From Polaribacter atrinae (GTDB lineage: Bacteria; Bacteroidota; Bacteroidia; Flavobacteriales; Flavobacteriaceae): DNA of 64,000 bases. Below, one piece after another: positions 35,096 through 45,458 of the stretch. Below the pieces are notes generated by a model. It was not told the origin of the DNA and made no database searches. It saw only the letters and a program-made list of their open reading frames with translations. Positions within the stretch are counted from its first letter, which is position 1. The number at the start of each line of letters is the position of its first letter. The stretch covers positions 432,501 to 496,500 of the forward strand of contig NZ_CP150660.1 in NCBI RefSeq assembly GCF_038023995.1. The letters are read 5' to 3'. The position numbers were made by a program, and so were the translations under genes.

Positions 35096-35138
35096 TGACA
35101 AAAGTCATGTTTTATAGAGAACTGCTTTTTTAAATTTG
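35096..35138 (+). promoter_or_regulatory. CRP/FNR-type operator and promoter before the fasciclin remnant
   Basis: TGACAAAAGTCA (35096-35107) precedes TAAATTTG (35131-35138). The centre-to-G distance is 36.5 bp and no TTG is present at -33. Because the fasciclin gene is broken, the promoter may now serve mainly the cytochrome c gene at 35685. Confidence 0.75.
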
Positions 35139-35163
35139 TTAGAAGCATTTTAAGCAACTAACA

Positions 35164-35653
35164 ATGAAAAGTATCATAAATATAGTATTATTTGTTCTTC
35201 TGTTTGCTTCATGTAATACTACTACAAAAGAACCTAAAAACACACCAAAACCAAATCTTGAAGTAGAAGTACAAAAAGAAGGTCAAGCTAATGTTGTTGA
35301 TCCAGTTTCTGATTCTAATGCATTAAAAGTTGCAGGACCTTTATCTGTTTTTGCTCCCGTAGATCAGGCTTTTGATAAATTACTATCAGGTACCTTAGAA
35401 ACATTATTAAAGCCAGAAAATAAAGAGCAATTAGCCACTATTCTTAAAAATCATGTAGCTCCCACAAATTATACTATCAATACGTTAAAAAAAATGTAAT
35501 AAAAGGTAGAAAATTATACATGGCTTTTAGTGTCTATTTAAATGTAGATAAAAAGGAGATGACTTATATGTTGAAGGAACAAAAATTTTAAAATCAGTAA
35601 AAGTAAGTAACGGATGGGTACACGTTATTTCTGATGTATTGGTACCTAAATAA
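35164..35653 (+). pseudogene. Broken fasciclin (FAS1) domain lipoprotein gene
   Basis: The frame opens with a lipoprotein signal (LFASCNTTTKE) and a FAS1 segment, FAPVDQAFDKLLSGTLETLL and NKEQLATILKNHV, but hits a stop at 35497-35499. Shifting frame gives further FAS1 sequence (KLYMAFSVYLNVDKK), then another frame gives VEGTKILKSVKVSNGWVHVISDVLVPK up to 35653. The N-terminal FAS1 strand (the usual HTTLVAAV part) also seems to be missing. At least two frameshifts are needed to restore a full domain, so it is a pseudogene unless the sequence has errors. Its regulated promoter is intact. Confidence 0.85.
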
Positions 35654-35684
35654 AAATAACAATTAACCTATAAATAAATCAAAA

Positions 35685-36191
35685 ATGAAATTAAGAAATT
35701 TAATAGCCTTGTTTGCAGTAGTATTATTAATTAGTTGTGGAGGAGAAGAAAAAAAGAAATCTACAAACGACTTACCGACTAAAAAAGCTGCTGTAAAAAA
35801 AACTCCAGAAAAAGTTGAAAAAACAAAAGTAGTAGAAAAAGAAGAGATTGCTGTAGATTTAAATAACAAAGGAATTGGCCCTGTAAAGTCTGTAACAATA
35901 AACGAGGCTATTGATAAAAACATGGTTGCAGATGGTAAACTGTTATTTAAAAACAAGTGTTCATCATGCCATAAAACAAATAGAAAATTTATAGGACCTA
36001 GTATGGAAGGAGTAGTGAATAGACGTTCTCCAGAATGGATAATGAATATGATTTTAAATCCTGAAGGAATGGTTAAAAATGATCCGATTGCAAAGGCTTT
36101 ATTAGTTCAATTTAATGGATCTCCGATGGCGAACCAACATTTAACTGAAAAAGAAAGTAGAGCTGTTTTAGAATATTTTAGAACGTTATAA
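35685..36191 (+). CDS. Lipoprotein cytochrome c
   Basis: 168 residues with a lipoprotein signal (LLISCGGEE), a Lys/Glu-rich linker, and a class I cytochrome c domain. Heme binding is by CSSCH (KNKCSSCHKTN), followed by FIGPSMEGVVNRR; a methionine ligand candidate is in NGSPMANQHL. It is likely to carry electrons in the periplasm to NirK or another terminal enzyme. It lies 31 bp after the fasciclin remnant and probably uses the same TGACN4GTCA promoter. The gene ends before a bidirectional terminator shared with purA. Confidence 0.88.
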   Translation: MKLRNLIALFAVVLLISCGGEEKKKSTNDLPTKKAAVKKTPEKVEKTKVVEKEEIAVDLNNKGIGPVKSVTINEAIDKNMVADGKLLFKNKCSSCHKTNRKFIGPSMEGVVNRRSPEWIMNMILNPEGMVKNDPIAKALLVQFNGSPMANQHLTEKESRAVLEYFRTL

Positions 36192-36248
36192 TAATTGTAA
36201 ATCAAACTCAAATTAAGCTTAAAATCAAAATCTAAAGATTTTTAAATA

Positions 36249-36284
36249 AAAAAGCATCTTTCAAATTAATGAAAGATGCTTTTT
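36249..36284. terminator. Bidirectional intrinsic terminator
   Basis: The perfect stem AAAGCATCTTTC/GAAAGATGCTTT lies between A and T runs. It serves the cytochrome c gene and convergent purA. Confidence 0.88.
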
Positions 36285-36309
36285 AAGTTTATGGAATAAA
36301 AATTTTCTC

Positions 36310-37590
36310 TTAAGAAATTTCTCTAGTAATTGTTTGTTTTCTATCTGGTCCTACAGAAACGATAGATACAGGAACTCCAGTTTCTTTTTCAATAAAAGCA
36401 ACATAGTCCATTAAATTCTTTGGTAATTGGTCTGCAGAAGTCATTTTAGTTAAATCTTCATCCCAACCTTTAAACTCAGAATAGTTTACAGAAACATTTT
36501 CTGGCTCTATGTTGTATGGTAAATGACTAATTTCTTTACCTTTATAATTATATGAAGTACATACTTTTAAAGTATCAAATCCAGATAAAACATCACCTTT
36601 CATCATCATTAATTGTGTAACACCATTAACGTCTACCGCATATTTTAAAGCAACTAAGTCTAACCAACCACAACGTCTTGCTCTACCTGTTGTTGCTCCA
36701 AATTCATGACCAATTCTAGCCATATCTTCTCCATCTTTATCAAATAATTCAGTTGGAAAAGGACCTGATCCTACACGAGTAGTATATGCTTTAAAGATTC
36801 CAAAAACTTCACCAATTCTATTTGGTGCAACTCCTAAACCTGTACATGCACCTGCTGCAGTAGTATTAGAAGAAGTTACAAAAGGATAGGTACCAAAGTC
36901 AATATCTAATAAAGAACCTTGCGCTCCTTCTGCTAAAATTGTTTTTTTGTCTTTTATAGCTTGGTTTAAAAACTCTTCACTATCAATAAAAGCTAAAGTT
37001 CTTAATTTATCAATTCCTCTACAAAATTCTGCTTCTAATTCTTTTAAATCATATTCTACCTGAACATCAAAGAATTCTAGCATTTTAATGTGCTTTTCTG
37101 TTAAAGCATCATATTTTTCTTTCCAGTTGTCTAATTCTAAATCTCCAACTCTCATTCCGTTTCTACCGGTCTTGTCCATGTAAGTTGGACCAATTCCTTT
37201 TAATGTAGAACCAATTTTAGCTTTTCCTTTAGAAGTTTCTGAAGCTGCATCTAACAATCTATGTGTTGGTAAGATTAAGTGCGCCTTTCTAGAGATTAAC
37301 AATTTAGAAGTATAATCTATATTGTGTTTATCTAGGTTTTCTAATTCTTTTTTAAAGATTACAGGATCAATAACAACACCATTTCCAACAACGTTTAAAG
37401 CTGTTTTATGGAAAATTCCAGAAGGAATCGTGTGTAATACATGTTTATGTCCATCAAAAATTAAAGTGTGACCTGCATTTGGTCCACCTTGAAAACGTGC
37501 AATGATATCATAGTTTCTTGTAAGTACGTCTACAATTTTACCTTTTCCTTCATCTCCCCATTGTAATCCTAGTAATAAATCTACAGCCAT
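36310..37590 (-). CDS. purA: Adenylosuccinate synthetase
   Basis: GTP-dependent ligation of IMP and aspartate in AMP synthesis. The 426-residue protein has the P-loop-like GLQWGDEGKGKIVD, ARFQGGPNAGHT, the IMP-binding GIGPTYMDKTGRNGMR, and TTTGRARRCGWLD. It follows a Fur-family gene by 41 bp on the same strand, and rsh lies further upstream. PurA is a known ppGpp target in other bacteria, so the company of rsh may be more than chance, but this is inference. Confidence 0.97.
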   Translation of the reverse strand: MAVDLLLGLQWGDEGKGKIVDVLTRNYDIIARFQGGPNAGHTLIFDGHKHVLHTIPSGIFHKTALNVVGNGVVIDPVIFKKELENLDKHNIDYTSKLLISRKAHLILPTHRLLDAASETSKGKAKIGSTLKGIGPTYMDKTGRNGMRVGDLELDNWKEKYDALTEKHIKMLEFFDVQVEYDLKELEAEFCRGIDKLRTLAFIDSEEFLNQAIKDKKTILAEGAQGSLLDIDFGTYPFVTSSNTTAAGACTGLGVAPNRIGEVFGIFKAYTTRVGSGPFPTELFDKDGEDMARIGHEFGATTGRARRCGWLDLVALKYAVDVNGVTQLMMMKGDVLSGFDTLKVCTSYNYKGKEISHLPYNIEPENVSVNYSEFKGWDEDLTKMTSADQLPKNLMDYVAFIEKETGVPVSIVSVGPDRKQTITREIS

Positions 37591-37631
37591 TATAGTTGTG
37601 TTAATTATTGTTTATTGTGTTATGTTGTTAA

Positions 37632-38081
37632 TTAAGATTTGTTCTTTTTTGTTCCATAGAAATATAGAGAATGATTGTGTATATCAATATCAAAAACGTC
37701 TTCTATGGTCTTTTTTATAATTTGAATTCGTGGATCACAAAATTCTTTTACTTCTCCAGAATCTGTAAAAATAACGTGGTCATGATTTTTATCGAAGTAA
37801 CTTTTTTCATAACGCGCCATAGATTGTCCATCAAATTGATGTTTTCTAACTAGGCCGCAATCTAAAAGCAAGTCTATTGTATTATAAAGTGTAGCTCTAC
37901 TAACTCTATAATTTTTATTTTTCATTTTTATATATAGAGATTCTATATCAAAATGTTCTTCTGCCGCATATATTTCTTGGAGAATAGCATAGCGTTCTGG
38001 AGTTTTTCTATGCTTATTTTCGCCTAAGTATGTGGTGAAAACTTTTTTTACTACTTCTTGATTTTCAAGAGAACTACTCAT
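37632..38081 (-). CDS. Fur-family transcriptional regulator
   Basis: 149 residues: winged helix ([29 protein letters not shown]...[20 protein letters not shown]) followed by a metal-binding part with [18 protein letters not shown]. The family senses iron, peroxide (PerR) or zinc. The CxxC pair of zinc-structural Fur proteins is not seen, so which metal it senses is open. It lies 73 bp after rsh and 41 bp before purA on the same strand. Confidence 0.88.
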   Translation of the reverse strand: MSSSLENQEVVKKVFTTYLGENKHRKTPERYAILQEIYAAEEHFDIESLYIKMKNKNYRVSRATLYNTIDLLLDCGLVRKHQFDGQSMARYEKSYFDKNHDHVIFTDSGEVKEFCDPRIQIIKKTIEDVFDIDIHNHSLYFYGTKKNKS

Positions 38082-38154
38082 TTAGATTGATTTTTTACAA
38101 AAAGCAAATTTACAGTTATTTCTTAATTAAATACGACTTTTAATCAATTGATAT

Positions 38155-40374
38155 TTATAAAGTATTAACACGATCTACTTTTTTAACTCCTTCTATTTTA
38201 AGAAGTTTTTTTATCAATTTATCTAGTTGTGAAATATTCTTTACACTTATAGATATTTTACCTTCAAATACACCTTCATCTCCTTTAATATTTATGCTAT
38301 TAATAAACACGCCCATATTACCAGAAATGGTACGGGTTACATCATTTGCCATACCTTGGTTGTCTACACCAGAAATGTGTAAAATTACTTTAAAATCTTG
38401 TTTTGTAGAATCGATCCATTTTGCAGGCATAATTCTATAAGCATAATTAGATTGTAAGGAAATAGCATTTGGGCAGTTCATTTTATGAACTTTTATACCA
38501 TCATTAATTGTTAAAAAACCAAAAACTTTATCTCCAGGTATCGGATTACAACATTTAGACAGTTTATAATCTAGTTTTTGTTCATCTTTTCCAAAAACCA
38601 AAGCATCAAATTTACTAGATACTTCTTCTATTTCTACATATTCTTTTTCTGCTGTATTTCTTCTTAATTTTGATTTAAAGAAATTAAATATTTTACTATT
38701 TCTTTGAGATACAAAGGCTTTTAATTGCGAATTATCAATGGCACCATTACCAATTCTAAAAAACAAATCGAAACTTGTTTTTAGTTTAAAATAATTAACA
38801 AGTTCATTGGTTGTTTTATCGTTAAAAGTAATTTTTAAATGACGTAGTTTACGTATTAAAATAGCTTTTCCTTCGTCTGCAATTAATTTTTCTTCTTCAT
38901 TTAAAGCGGCTCTAATTCTTGCTTTTGCCCTTGCTGTTATTACAAAATCTAACCATCTAGCATTTGGTTTGTTAGATGAACTAGTAATCACTTCTATTTG
39001 ATCACCACTTTTTAATTGGTGACTTAAAGGCAATAATTTTCCGTTAACTTTTGCTCCTCTACATTTTAAACCAACATCTGTGTGTATCGAAAAAGCAAAA
39101 TCTAAAGCAGTAGCGTTTTTTGGCAACGATTTTAATTCTCCTTTTGGTGTAAATACATATATTTCTTTAGAATATAGATTCAGTTTAAAGTTCTCTACAA
39201 AATCAACCGCATTTAAAGTCTGCGTTTCTAAAGTTTCTTTTAATTTATTTAACCAATCTTCTAATCCGTTGTCTTTAGTTTCTCCTTGTTTGTATTTAAA
39301 ATGTGCAGCATATCCTTTTTCTGCAATTTCATTCATTCTACTAGAACGAATTTGTACTTCTACCCACTGAGAATCAGGACCTACAACTGTAATGTGTAAA
39401 GCTTCATATCCTGTAGATTTTGGTTGAGATATCCAATCTCTTAAACGCGTTGGGTTCGGTTTAAAGTAGTCTGTTACTATGGTATATATTTTCCAAGCAT
39501 CAAACTTATCATCATTAGAATTTGGATTGTAAATAATTCTAATGGCATATTTATCATAAACTTCATCAAAAGTTACATTTTGATTGATCATTTTTCTACG
39601 AATAGAATAAATGGATTTAAAACGTCCTTTTATTTCATAATCGAAGTTTTCTTTGTCTAAACCAGATTTTAAAGTCTCTTCAAACTGTTGTAAATATTTT
39701 TTTTGATCTTCTTTACTTTCTTTAATTTTACCAAGAATACCAAAGTAAGCCTCAGGTTCTGTATATTTTAAACCGAGGTCTTCTAGTTCTGTTTTTATAT
39801 TATACAAACCTAACCTATGTGCTAAAGGCGCGTAAATGTATAAGGTTTCCGATGCAATTTTAACTTGCTTATGAGCAGGCATTGCATCCATAGTTTGCAT
39901 ATTGTGCAGCCTATCTGCAATTTTTATTAAAATAACTCTTACATCATCATTTAATGTTAAAAGCATTTTTCTAAAATTCTCTGCTTGTATAGAGGCATCT
40001 TGCTCTTTGTTTAAGCGAGATATTTTTGTTAATCCATTTACAATTTTAGCAATGGTTTCACCAAAAAGGTTTTCCATGTCTTCTACAGTGTACTCTGTAT
40101 CTTCAACCACATCGTGTAGTAGGGCAGAAGCAATAGAAACGGCATCTAAACCAATTTCATACGCAACAATTTTAGCAACTGCAATGGGATGATAAATATA
40201 CGGTTCACCTGTTTTTCTGCGTTGCTCAGAATGTGCATCTACAGCAATATCAAAGGCTTTTCTTATGAGCTCTTTGTCTTCTTTAGACATCACCTCATAA
40301 GTACCTTTTAACAAATCTTTATATCGTTTTGCTATTTCTTTATTTTCTTCTTCTATGGTTGCTGTGTATTCCAA
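38155..40374 (-). CDS. rsh: RelA/SpoT-type (p)ppGpp synthetase/hydrolase
   Basis: 739 residues with the full bifunctional layout. The hydrolase HD domain is EQRRKTGEPYIYHP and SALLHDVVEDTEYT. The synthetase domain is IRRKM, YDKYAIRIIYN, KSTGYEALHITV and VEVQIRS. The TGS domain is VFTPKGELKSLPKNATALDFAF, and a C-terminal ACT domain begins near FKVILHISGVDNQG. Because HD residues are intact it should both make and degrade ppGpp. It is the only RSH in this window. Confidence 0.95.
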   Translation of the reverse strand: MEYTATIEEENKEIAKRYKDLLKGTYEVMSKEDKELIRKAFDIAVDAHSEQRRKTGEPYIYHPIAVAKIVAYEIGLDAVSIASALLHDVVEDTEYTVEDMENLFGETIAKIVNGLTKISRLNKEQDASIQAENFRKMLLTLNDDVRVILIKIADRLHNMQTMDAMPAHKQVKIASETLYIYAPLAHRLGLYNIKTELEDLGLKYTEPEAYFGILGKIKESKEDQKKYLQQFEETLKSGLDKENFDYEIKGRFKSIYSIRRKMINQNVTFDEVYDKYAIRIIYNPNSNDDKFDAWKIYTIVTDYFKPNPTRLRDWISQPKSTGYEALHITVVGPDSQWVEVQIRSSRMNEIAEKGYAAHFKYKQGETKDNGLEDWLNKLKETLETQTLNAVDFVENFKLNLYSKEIYVFTPKGELKSLPKNATALDFAFSIHTDVGLKCRGAKVNGKLLPLSHQLKSGDQIEVITSSSNKPNARWLDFVITARAKARIRAALNEEEKLIADEGKAILIRKLRHLKITFNDKTTNELVNYFKLKTSFDLFFRIGNGAIDNSQLKAFVSQRNSKIFNFFKSKLRRNTAEKEYVEIEEVSSKFDALVFGKDEQKLDYKLSKCCNPIPGDKVFGFLTINDGIKVHKMNCPNAISLQSNYAYRIMPAKWIDSTKQDFKVILHISGVDNQGMANDVTRTISGNMGVFINSINIKGDEGVFEGKISISVKNISQLDKLIKKLLKIEGVKKVDRVNTL

Positions 40375-40481
40375 AAACGAGATTTTAAAACTAGGGGTTA
40401 ACTTAAAGTGAAATTAGCAATAAGAATTTTAACATACAAATATTTCGTTTTCTAAATGTAATTATTTCTTATTTTCGCAAA

Positions 40482-40958
40482 ATGAAAAAAATTAGCCTTG
40501 TTTTAGCTCTCTTATTTTTAAGTTTTCATTCTTACTCTCAAGATAAACCAAATAATGAGCGTCTTTTTGAGCTTCAAAAAAAGAAAGTAGAAATAGATAT
40601 TAGTGCAGATGTTTTTACAAGTGTTTATCATAATATGTACGTATCAAAGAATCCTGATGCTTTAATTTTGGGAGTATTTCTGGCTATTTCTTATGATAAT
40701 CAAAAAGTAAAATTGAGTAGTGCACCAAAAACAACAGGAATGGAGTTTAAGGGTGAGATAACACTAAATAATGAAAAAGTTTTATGGGTATCAGGTACAA
40801 TTATTAAAAAAGGAATTGAATTTAATAAACATAAATACTATATAAAACAAGAGCATAATACCTGTATTGAGTTAACAACAATGTTAGCGGTTACTGCTGA
40901 TGCTAAAGAGCAAAATATGGTTATGGATATCGTTAATTCTGTTATCGATAAAAATTAA
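40482..40958 (+). CDS. Small exported protein of unknown function
   Basis: 158 residues with a signal peptide (LALLFLSFHSYSQ). The rest is beta-rich and without a motif I recognise (EISADV-like start, then NEKVLWVSGTIIKKG and YYIKQEHNTCIELTTML). It is divergent from rsh and overlaps the stop of the convergent M48 gene by four bases. Confidence 0.65.
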   Translation: MKKISLVLALLFLSFHSYSQDKPNNERLFELQKKKVEIDISADVFTSVYHNMYVSKNPDALILGVFLAISYDNQKVKLSSAPKTTGMEFKGEITLNNEKVLWVSGTIIKKGIEFNKHKYYIKQEHNTCIELTTMLAVTADAKEQNMVMDIVNSVIDKN

Positions 40959-42187
40959 CTTTCTAAATTCTCTATTCTTTCCAACAAAGTTGGATGTGAG
41001 TAATGTGCAAAAACGTATGCAGGATGCGGAGTTAAATTACTCAAACTATTCTTAGATAGTTTTTTAAGTGATGTTATTAGTGCTCTTCCATCAAAGGTTT
41101 CTTTTGCAAAATTATCTGCTTGATATTCAAATTTTCTAGACATGTAATTCATGAATAATCCGGTTACTTCAGATATTGGCGAATATAAAATTCCGAATGC
41201 AATTAAACCAATATGAAAACTTGGGATAGCAACACCTAAAGCTTCTGATAAAACAGGTGTATTAATGAATAATGAAAGGATAAAAAGAGTAAAACCTGTT
41301 AATAAAATCGATGAAATTAGATTAAAAATGATGTGTTTTCTTTTATAATGACCAACTTCATGTGCTAAAACAGCTACTATTTCATCTGTGTTTAAATCAT
41401 TTATTAAGGTGTCATACAAAGTGATTCTTTTTTGAGAACCAAAACCAGAGAAATACGCATTTGCTTTGGTAGATCGTTTAGAACCATCGATTACAAATAT
41501 ATTATTGATTGTAAAACCAACTTTTTTAGCATATTTTTCTATGGCAGATTTTAATTCTCCGTCTTCTAACGGACTTTGCTTATTGAATAAAGGAACAATT
41601 AATTTTGCATAAAACATATTCATAAACAAAGAGAATACAGCAACTAGTATCCAAGCGTAAATCCAGAAATTTTGACCTGTTAGCTGATAAAACCAAATGA
41701 TTAAAGCTAAAATTCCGCCACCTAATAAAGCACTCATTAGTAACCCTTTTATTTTATCTAACCAGAATATTTTTGCGGTAGATTTGTTAAAGCCAAACTT
41801 TTCTTCGATAACAAATGTGCTGTAATAGGAGAGAGGTGTGGTCATGATTTCTGAACCTAGCATAATGATTCCGAAGAAAATTAAAGCTACCAAAATAGGA
41901 TTCTCTGTATAAGTTCTTGCAAAAGTATCTACATATTTAAAACCATCAACAAAAAAGAAAATCAATGTTAAAAGTGTAGAAAATAATGAAGTTAGGTTAG
42001 AAAATTTAGCACTTGTCTTTTTATAAGCTTGCGATTTTTTATATTCCTCTTCATCATAAACATCCTTTAGTTTCTTTGGGATTTCATCATCAAAACGCTT
42101 TTCATTTAAGATATCTAAGACTTTATCAACGATAAAACTGATAATTAATATGGAGATGATGATGTAAAATAAAGTAGTTGGTGGCAT
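40955..42187 (-). CDS. M48-family zinc metalloprotease (Ste24/CAAX protease-like)
   Basis: 410-residue integral membrane protease. It has several N-terminal membrane helices, a zinc site HEVGH (VAVLAHEVGHYKRKH) and a downstream Glu in EYQADNFAKE. The size and seven-helix plan match Ste24-like proteases that clip membrane or misfolded proteins. It is transcribed alone and is convergent with the small exported protein. Confidence 0.9.
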   Translation of the reverse strand: MPPTTLFYIIISILIISFIVDKVLDILNEKRFDDEIPKKLKDVYDEEEYKKSQAYKKTSAKFSNLTSLFSTLLTLIFFFVDGFKYVDTFARTYTENPILVALIFFGIIMLGSEIMTTPLSYYSTFVIEEKFGFNKSTAKIFWLDKIKGLLMSALLGGGILALIIWFYQLTGQNFWIYAWILVAVFSLFMNMFYAKLIVPLFNKQSPLEDGELKSAIEKYAKKVGFTINNIFVIDGSKRSTKANAYFSGFGSQKRITLYDTLINDLNTDEIVAVLAHEVGHYKRKHIIFNLISSILLTGFTLFILSLFINTPVLSEALGVAIPSFHIGLIAFGILYSPISEVTGLFMNYMSRKFEYQADNFAKETFDGRALITSLKKLSKNSLSNLTPHPAYVFAHYSHPTLLERIENLES

Positions 42188-42250
42188 AAAAAAGGTGCAT
42201 TTAAGGACTAATTAACGTATTGTTTTGGAGACTAGAAAAAATGATATTTG

Positions 42251-42703
42251 TTAAAAATGTAATTTCATTCCTTCATGTGTTGCTTTAAATCCTAAATCTT
42301 CGTAAAATTTAATTGCTCTAGGTCTTTTTTTATCAGAAGTTAATTGCACTACATGAACGTTTTTTTCTTTGGCTCTTTGTATTGCCCATTCAAATACACT
42401 TTTTCCAATTCCGAGGCCTCTTTGATCATTTCTTATAAAGACATTTTCTATTTGTGCTCTAATTCCGCCACAGTAACTTAAGTATTGAATATAGGTAATT
42501 TGTAAAGTCCCGATAACTTCTAAATTATCGTTTTCTACAACAATTAATTCTTGGTTTTCATCAGCATCAATTTTTTGAAATGCTTTTAAATATGAAGTAG
42601 GCAATGGTGTCTGAAAGTTTTCTCTTTTTTTACCAAGTTCATCATCAGCCATCATTTCTACAATTATAGAAACGTCTTTTTGGATTGCTTTTCTAAAGTT
42701 CAT
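42251..42703 (-). CDS. GNAT-family N-acetyltransferase
   Basis: 150 residues, starting at the ATG at 42703. Acetyl-CoA-binding motif A is RNDQRGLGIGKSVFEWAI, with C-terminal RPRAIKFYEDLGF. It transfers an acetyl group from acetyl-CoA to an amine; the substrate is unknown. Single-gene unit between the M48 protease and ppgK. Confidence 0.88.
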   Translation of the reverse strand: MNFRKAIQKDVSIIVEMMADDELGKKRENFQTPLPTSYLKAFQKIDADENQELIVVENDNLEVIGTLQITYIQYLSYCGGIRAQIENVFIRNDQRGLGIGKSVFEWAIQRAKEKNVHVVQLTSDKKRPRAIKFYEDLGFKATHEGMKLHF

Positions 42704-42771
42704 TATCAATTATTTTGTATAAAGTTGTACTTAAATAAGTCTAAGAAATATGAATTTAATAGAAATTGAGA

Positions 42772-43518
42772 CTATTTTTTATGTTGTTTACTTGCATAAA
42801 TTGCTGCTCCAATAATACCAGCATTGTTTTTATATTCTGCAACTTTAACTTTTACGTCGGCTTGTAAAAATTCTTTAAAACCGTCATATCTTTTGCTAAT
42901 TCCACCACCTAAAACAATTAAACTAGGTGTATAAACAATTCTAATATATTCTAATAAAGAATCGAATCTTATGGCCCAGTCTTTTAATTTTAAGTTCTCT
43001 TTTTTTCTTACGGAGTCTGCGGTGTAAAACTCAATTATTTCACCATTTGTATGCAACATTTTACCTATTTCTAGATTAGGAATTAAGTTTCCGTTAAAAA
43101 ACAAACCAGAACCAATTCCGGTACCAATGGTAATCATAATTACAACACCTTTTTCTTTTTTAGCAGCTCCTAAACTTACTTCTGCTAAACCTGCTAAATC
43201 AGCATCGTTACTAACATAAAAAGGTAATTTACATTCTTTTCTAAATAATTTATCAACTTTTACGTTTAACCATTTTTCGCTTAAATTTCCTGGATGAATG
43301 CATTTCCCATTCACAATTGTGGTAGGAAAACTACAACCAATGGCTTTTTTCCATTTAAAATGAGCTACCATTTCATTTATAACCTTTGCAACAGCTTCTG
43401 GTGTTGCCGGTTTTGGAGTATCTATTCGATGTCTTTCAGAAAGTAATTCTCCGGTTTTGGTGTTTACAATTGCAGCTTTAATTCCAGATCCACCTATATC
43501 AATTCCTAATACTTTCAT
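42772..43518 (-). CDS. ppgK: Polyphosphate glucokinase (ROK family)
   Basis: 248 residues. [12 protein letters not shown] is the N-terminal phosphate loop of ROK kinases, and the order of motifs ([41 protein letters not shown]-like [25 protein letters not shown]) matches PpgK, which phosphorylates glucose with polyphosphate or ATP. It starts two bases after the RNA methyltransferase gene ends, so they share a transcript. Confidence 0.87.
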   Translation of the reverse strand: MKVLGIDIGGSGIKAAIVNTKTGELLSERHRIDTPKPATPEAVAKVINEMVAHFKWKKAIGCSFPTTIVNGKCIHPGNLSEKWLNVKVDKLFRKECKLPFYVSNDADLAGLAEVSLGAAKKEKGVVIMITIGTGIGSGLFFNGNLIPNLEIGKMLHTNGEIIEFYTADSVRKKENLKLKDWAIRFDSLLEYIRIVYTPSLIVLGGGISKRYDGFKEFLQADVKVKVAEYKNNAGIIGAAIYASKQHKK

Positions 43519-43520
43519 TT

Positions 43521-44318
43521 TTACTTTTTAAAATTTCTTTGTCTTTTTGCTTCAAATAAAATAATGGCAGCAGAGACAGAAACATTCATAGAGTCTATTT
43601 GTCCTTGCATTGGTATCTTTATGTTTTGTGTAGCAGCTTCCCTCCAAAGATCTGTTAAACCTGTTGCTTCTGTACCCACAACTATTGCTGTACTTTCTGT
43701 ATATTTCTCTTGATGATATTCATTTGAGTTTTGCAAAGTTGCAGCGTATATATTAATGTTCTTTTCTTGTAAAAAAGCTATAACATCTTCTGAAGTTCCT
43801 GTTGCTATTTGATTGGTAAAAACACAACCAACACTAGATCTAATAATGTTTGCATTGTACAAATCACTTTTAGGGTTTGCTATAAAAACAGCATCTACAT
43901 TTGCGGCATCTGCAGTTCTTAATAGAGCACCAATATTACCAGGTTTCTCAACACCTTCTGCAACTAATATTAATGGATTTGTAGTTTGAAATAAAATATT
44001 TTTTAAAGAAAAATCTTTGGCTTTTGTAATGGCAATAACCCCTTCTGTAGATCCTCTGTAAGCCAATTTTTGATAGACTTCTTTAGAGATTATGATTCTA
44101 TTTACATTTTCGTTAAAAAGGTGTAAAATTTCATTTTCAGAAATTAAATCTGGATAAAACAAAATAGTATCAAATTCATAATTAGCAGAAATTGCTAGTG
44201 AAATTTCTCGCTTTCCTTCAATAATAAAGAGTTCTTGTTTTCTTCGTTCTCGTGCTTTTTCTTGCAATTTTAGCAAGTTTTTTACATACGGATTTTGAAT
44301 ACTAGTTATTTCTTTCAT
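43521..44318 (-). CDS. TrmH/SpoU-family RNA 2'-O-methyltransferase
   Basis: 265 residues. The N-terminal substrate-binding domain ([33 protein letters not shown]) precedes a SPOUT domain with the knot motifs [29 protein letters not shown] and [19 protein letters not shown]. It would use S-adenosylmethionine to methylate a ribose in rRNA or tRNA; which one is not evident. Upstream partner of ppgK. Confidence 0.9.
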   Translation of the reverse strand: MKEITSIQNPYVKNLLKLQEKARERRKQELFIIEGKREISLAISANYEFDTILFYPDLISENEILHLFNENVNRIIISKEVYQKLAYRGSTEGVIAITKAKDFSLKNILFQTTNPLILVAEGVEKPGNIGALLRTADAANVDAVFIANPKSDLYNANIIRSSVGCVFTNQIATGTSEDVIAFLQEKNINIYAATLQNSNEYHQEKYTESTAIVVGTEATGLTDLWREAATQNIKIPMQGQIDSMNVSVSAAIILFEAKRQRNFKK

Positions 44319-44483
44319 TAGTACAAAGATACTTATTAATAAGTATTGGAAAAAAGGTAAATAATAACAATATTTGTAATTACATAAACCAAACTATTAA
44401 TTTTTAGTATTAAATGCACGTTAATTAAAATTTCTATGAAAAGAAAAGGATGAATTTGGTTTATTGTAAACTATTTTTAATTG

Positions 44484-44510
44484 AAAGGCTCGCTAAGGCG
44501 GGCCTTTTTT
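44484..44510 (+). terminator. Orphan plus-strand terminator-like hairpin
   Basis: The stem AAAGGCTCGC/GGCGGGCCTTT is followed by a T run. No plus-strand gene lies in front of it, so it may end an unannotated short transcript. The remainder of the gap 44319-44483 shows no gene. Confidence 0.55.
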
Positions 44511-44554
44511 ATGTTATAAATAAATTATTACTTGTTTTATTTATTTTTTGCATT

Positions 44555-44591
44555 AAAAAAAGGTTGTCTTTTTACAGACAACCTTTTACAT
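44555..44591 (-). terminator. Terminator of the aldehyde-reductase operon
   Basis: The stem AAAGGTTGTCT/AGACAACCTTT is followed on the minus strand by T residues. It lies downstream of the (AACT)10 tract and the DJ-1-like gene. Confidence 0.8.
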
Positions 44592-44604
44592 AAAACCAAA
44601 TCAA

Positions 44605-45450
<846 letters not shown>

Positions 45451-45458
45451 ACTTAAAA

